A stretch of DNA of 64,000 nt, taken from NCBI GenBank assembly GCA_017311185.1, contig JAESUZ010005469.1, positions 870,001 to 934,000 on the forward strand. Direction: 5' to 3'. Below are positions 61,745 to 64,000 of this stretch, one piece after another. Position 1 is the stretch's first letter; every line of letters starts with the position of its first letter. Both the position numbers and the translations under genes were made by a program. Below the pieces are notes generated by a model, which was not told the DNA's origin, did no database searches, and worked only from the letters and a program-made list of their open reading frames with translations. The stretch comes from Proteles cristata cristata (Eukaryota; Chordata; Mammalia; Carnivora; Hyaenidae).

Positions 61745-62407
61745 TGGACTGACAATCTAAAAAAACAAAATGGCGGGGACAGGGGAGCACGGCGCTTGTT
61801 ACTTTAATAACTACAACAGGGACTACCCTATATGTAAAAGATAAAACTCTCCACTTTGGGAGAATGTTGGTAACTACAAGTACAATGAGCTTTACAAACT
61901 CAAGTGACAAAGGGTCAAAAGGTACAAAATAGAAACACATGAAAATGCTATATTCCAAAATACCTTGAGCCCAAATTATGTGTAAGTATTAGCTGCTATT
62001 TTGGTATAGTGAACTCCTTTGATCTACTAAAATGATGGCTGAGAAGTGGCTAGTTAGTGACCACATGAAGCGCAAGATCAATCTGATCGGCGCGTCTTCC
62101 TTACAGAACCTGGGGACCCCATGCTTCCTTCCAGCCTTCTGATGGCAGGTCTGACAGAAGGTGTTGGTGCTGCAAACAGTCACATTACAAATATATTTGT
62201 CAATCGAATGAGACTCATGCAGGTGTCATTTTGATGTGAACATTTGGAAAGAGAAAAGCCACAGACTCAAACAGGTCTTTGTTGACAAACTTGTGCGAAA
62301 TAATTTCATTAGCCAGTCTGAGGACTGCAAAGAAAAGCACTTTGAGCAAGGGTTCTTGGGGTCAGAGATAAAGCAGTTGACTTGATGTTTTTTAAGTTCC
62401 CCCAAAA

Positions 62408-62415
62408 TGTATATA
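62408..62415 (+). promoter_or_regulatory. Pumilio-type element TGTATATA
   Basis: Exact UGUAHAUA consensus match in the distal 3' UTR. Confidence 0.4.
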
Positions 62416-63553
62416 GTACAATCATTTATCAAACATCATCCTAGAATCTTAAATTAATTAAAAACTCCGTTGCCAAAATTGCACAGAATCTGCGTAACTA
62501 ATATTAGCTTTTCCCCCTCAAATAACAGGGATGCTTAAGGACGTTTCTAACTTTCTTGATGCTTTTTTTTAGTTTCATTTTTAAAAAAGAATCTTTGAAG
62601 GGAAGGAAGAGCAGAAAGAAGGTATTTTACCAGAAATGGAGAGAAGTAGATAGTATAAAAATATATTTGTTGAAGAGAGAGAATATCTAAGTGCTATACC
62701 AAGACTTTATAAGGCTTCCTGTTGCCAAATGTGATGTTGAAATAATGCACAACGAAGATGGCGAATCGATCCACTATTAACCGTCCCTGCCCACTTGTGT
62801 CGCAGAACGCGAGGATGGAGAGGTGACTCTGGGGACCCCCTGGATGAGGGAGAAAGGCTCTCTCACCTGGCCCTGCAAGTGTTTCCAAAAGAGGGAGGGA
62901 AACCCTACCCTCTGGGTAGTTCGACCTGCAAGGTGAGCTAACCTGGTGCATTGCCAGTGGGAGCCTCACTGCCTTCCAAGCTGGGAGATAAAGCATCCTC
63001 CCCTGCCCCACCCCCCACCGCCGTGAATCAGTGCATTAACCCTGAGAAGCACTGATTCATGAGGAATGATGCTCCTGAACTCCCAGACAATGTGCTGAGT
63101 TAATAGGTTCACTTGAGATGTATAAACCAAGGTTGATTGTTTATTTTTTTTTCATCTACTACTCAATTTGGAGCATTTTTGCATGTCTCTGTACAGAGTC
63201 ATCTGTTCCTCTCATTGCCTATCTTAATCTCCCCTGACTTTTCCATTATCTTTCCATTCCCACCCTTTGTTCTTCTTCTGATCTCACCACCCCCCCCCTT
63301 AAGAAAATCTTTTCTGAGGCAAGAAGGTAGAACACTCCCCCCTTCGTCCTGATTTTGATTGCTTTGGAAACATTTGTGTGTTCTACCCTGTCCAGGGTTT
63401 ACATAACATGAATTAAGTGAATGAGATGTTGTAGTATTGTGTATTAACCTGATATGACTATCTAAGATTTATAATATATGGTGCACTCGCTTTCTTGTGC
63501 AAACTTTGGTTCAGCTGCCCTGCAGAAAAATCTTACCATTTTCTACCAGTGCC

Positions 63554-63559
63554 AATAAA
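63554..63559 (+). promoter_or_regulatory. BNC2: Probable distal BNC2 poly(A) signal AATAAA
   Basis: AATAAA begins a 20-base A run and is followed by G/U-rich sequence (gtgcagg...atgtgggtaggtgg). The position, 8.7 kb after the stop, agrees roughly with the human 3' UTR length I recall. The genomic A run could mimic a poly-A tail in cDNA data. Confidence 0.5.
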
Positions 63560-63580
63560 AAAAAAAAAAAAAAAAGTGCA

Positions 63581-64000
63581 GGAGAGCTAAATGTGGGTAG
63601 GTGGAGGTCAGAGGGTCAAGGAAGTTTGAGGAACCAGGAGAAGGCGCTTTGGTAAAGTAGGCCTCATTTCTCTTGTCCTTTTGTACTGGGAGAGATTGTT
63701 TAATTTCCAGATCAAACTTTGGTCTGAGGCCACCTGGGCCCTTCTTTAAAGATGGAGGCCAGTTGGGACTTTGGGAAAAAAAGCTCTGTGTTCTCCCCTA
63801 TAGATCATGCACTAGTCTTTCTAGAACTAGCACAATCCCTCACACAGTTGGGAGAACACATAACTTTCTAATTTACCCCAAACCTACCACTGTGTCTCTG
63901 TAACAAAAACATTTGACTCAACCTGCATATTTGACAGCAAGAGTGGCCAAAGGGAATGGAAATATCTTGAGGAAAAGGAATGTTCACCAAGATATGTCAT
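63581..64000. other. Sequence after the probable BNC2 end
   Basis: Nothing recognised. It may still be transcribed if the last exon runs past the window. Confidence 0.4.

Overview
The window is a piece of a mammalian nuclear genome on a gene-poor, repeat-rich background. Eleven full or nearly full tRNA-derived CAN-SINEs of the cat-like (feliform) type point to a carnivore of the cat/hyena/mongoose/civet branch. The canid SINE head and tail are absent. Ancient mammalian repeats (L2, MIR, MIR3, L3/CR1-like, old L1, Tigger1) fill much of the remaining intron sequence.

One gene is present, on the + strand: BNC2 (basonuclin 2), a zinc-finger nuclear protein. The window holds its last two coding exons. 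Bases 1-36666 are the 3' part of the preceding intron. The large coding exon is 36667-38636 (656 codons plus two bases). A 15,577-bp intron follows (38637-54213). The last exon starts at 54214, with the stop codon at 54872-54874. Together the exons encode 876 residues, including all three zinc-finger pairs and a basic nuclear localisation segment. The N-terminal roughly 220 residues lie upstream of the window. A very long 3' UTR follows the stop, probably about 8.7 kb, running to near 63.56 kb.

The 3' UTR carries a UG/CA complementary repeat pair, a 149-bp CA tract, Pumilio-type motifs, several AATAAA signals, and a perfect 3 x 36-bp tandem array whose junctions are palindromic. The introns hold the SINEs, a 2.4-kb Tigger1 transposon with a decayed transposase and a nested SINE, a pyrimidine-strand minisatellite, and several low-repeat, homeobox-motif-rich stretches that look like conserved non-coding elements. 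Those last calls rest on composition only.

I found no CRISPR, operon, prokaryotic or viral coding system, and no second protein-coding gene. The points most worth checking are the palindromic 36-bp array, the 3' UTR dinucleotide hairpin, possible intron retention after the large exon (weak donor with a short open tail that removes zinc ligands), and the candidate enhancers.
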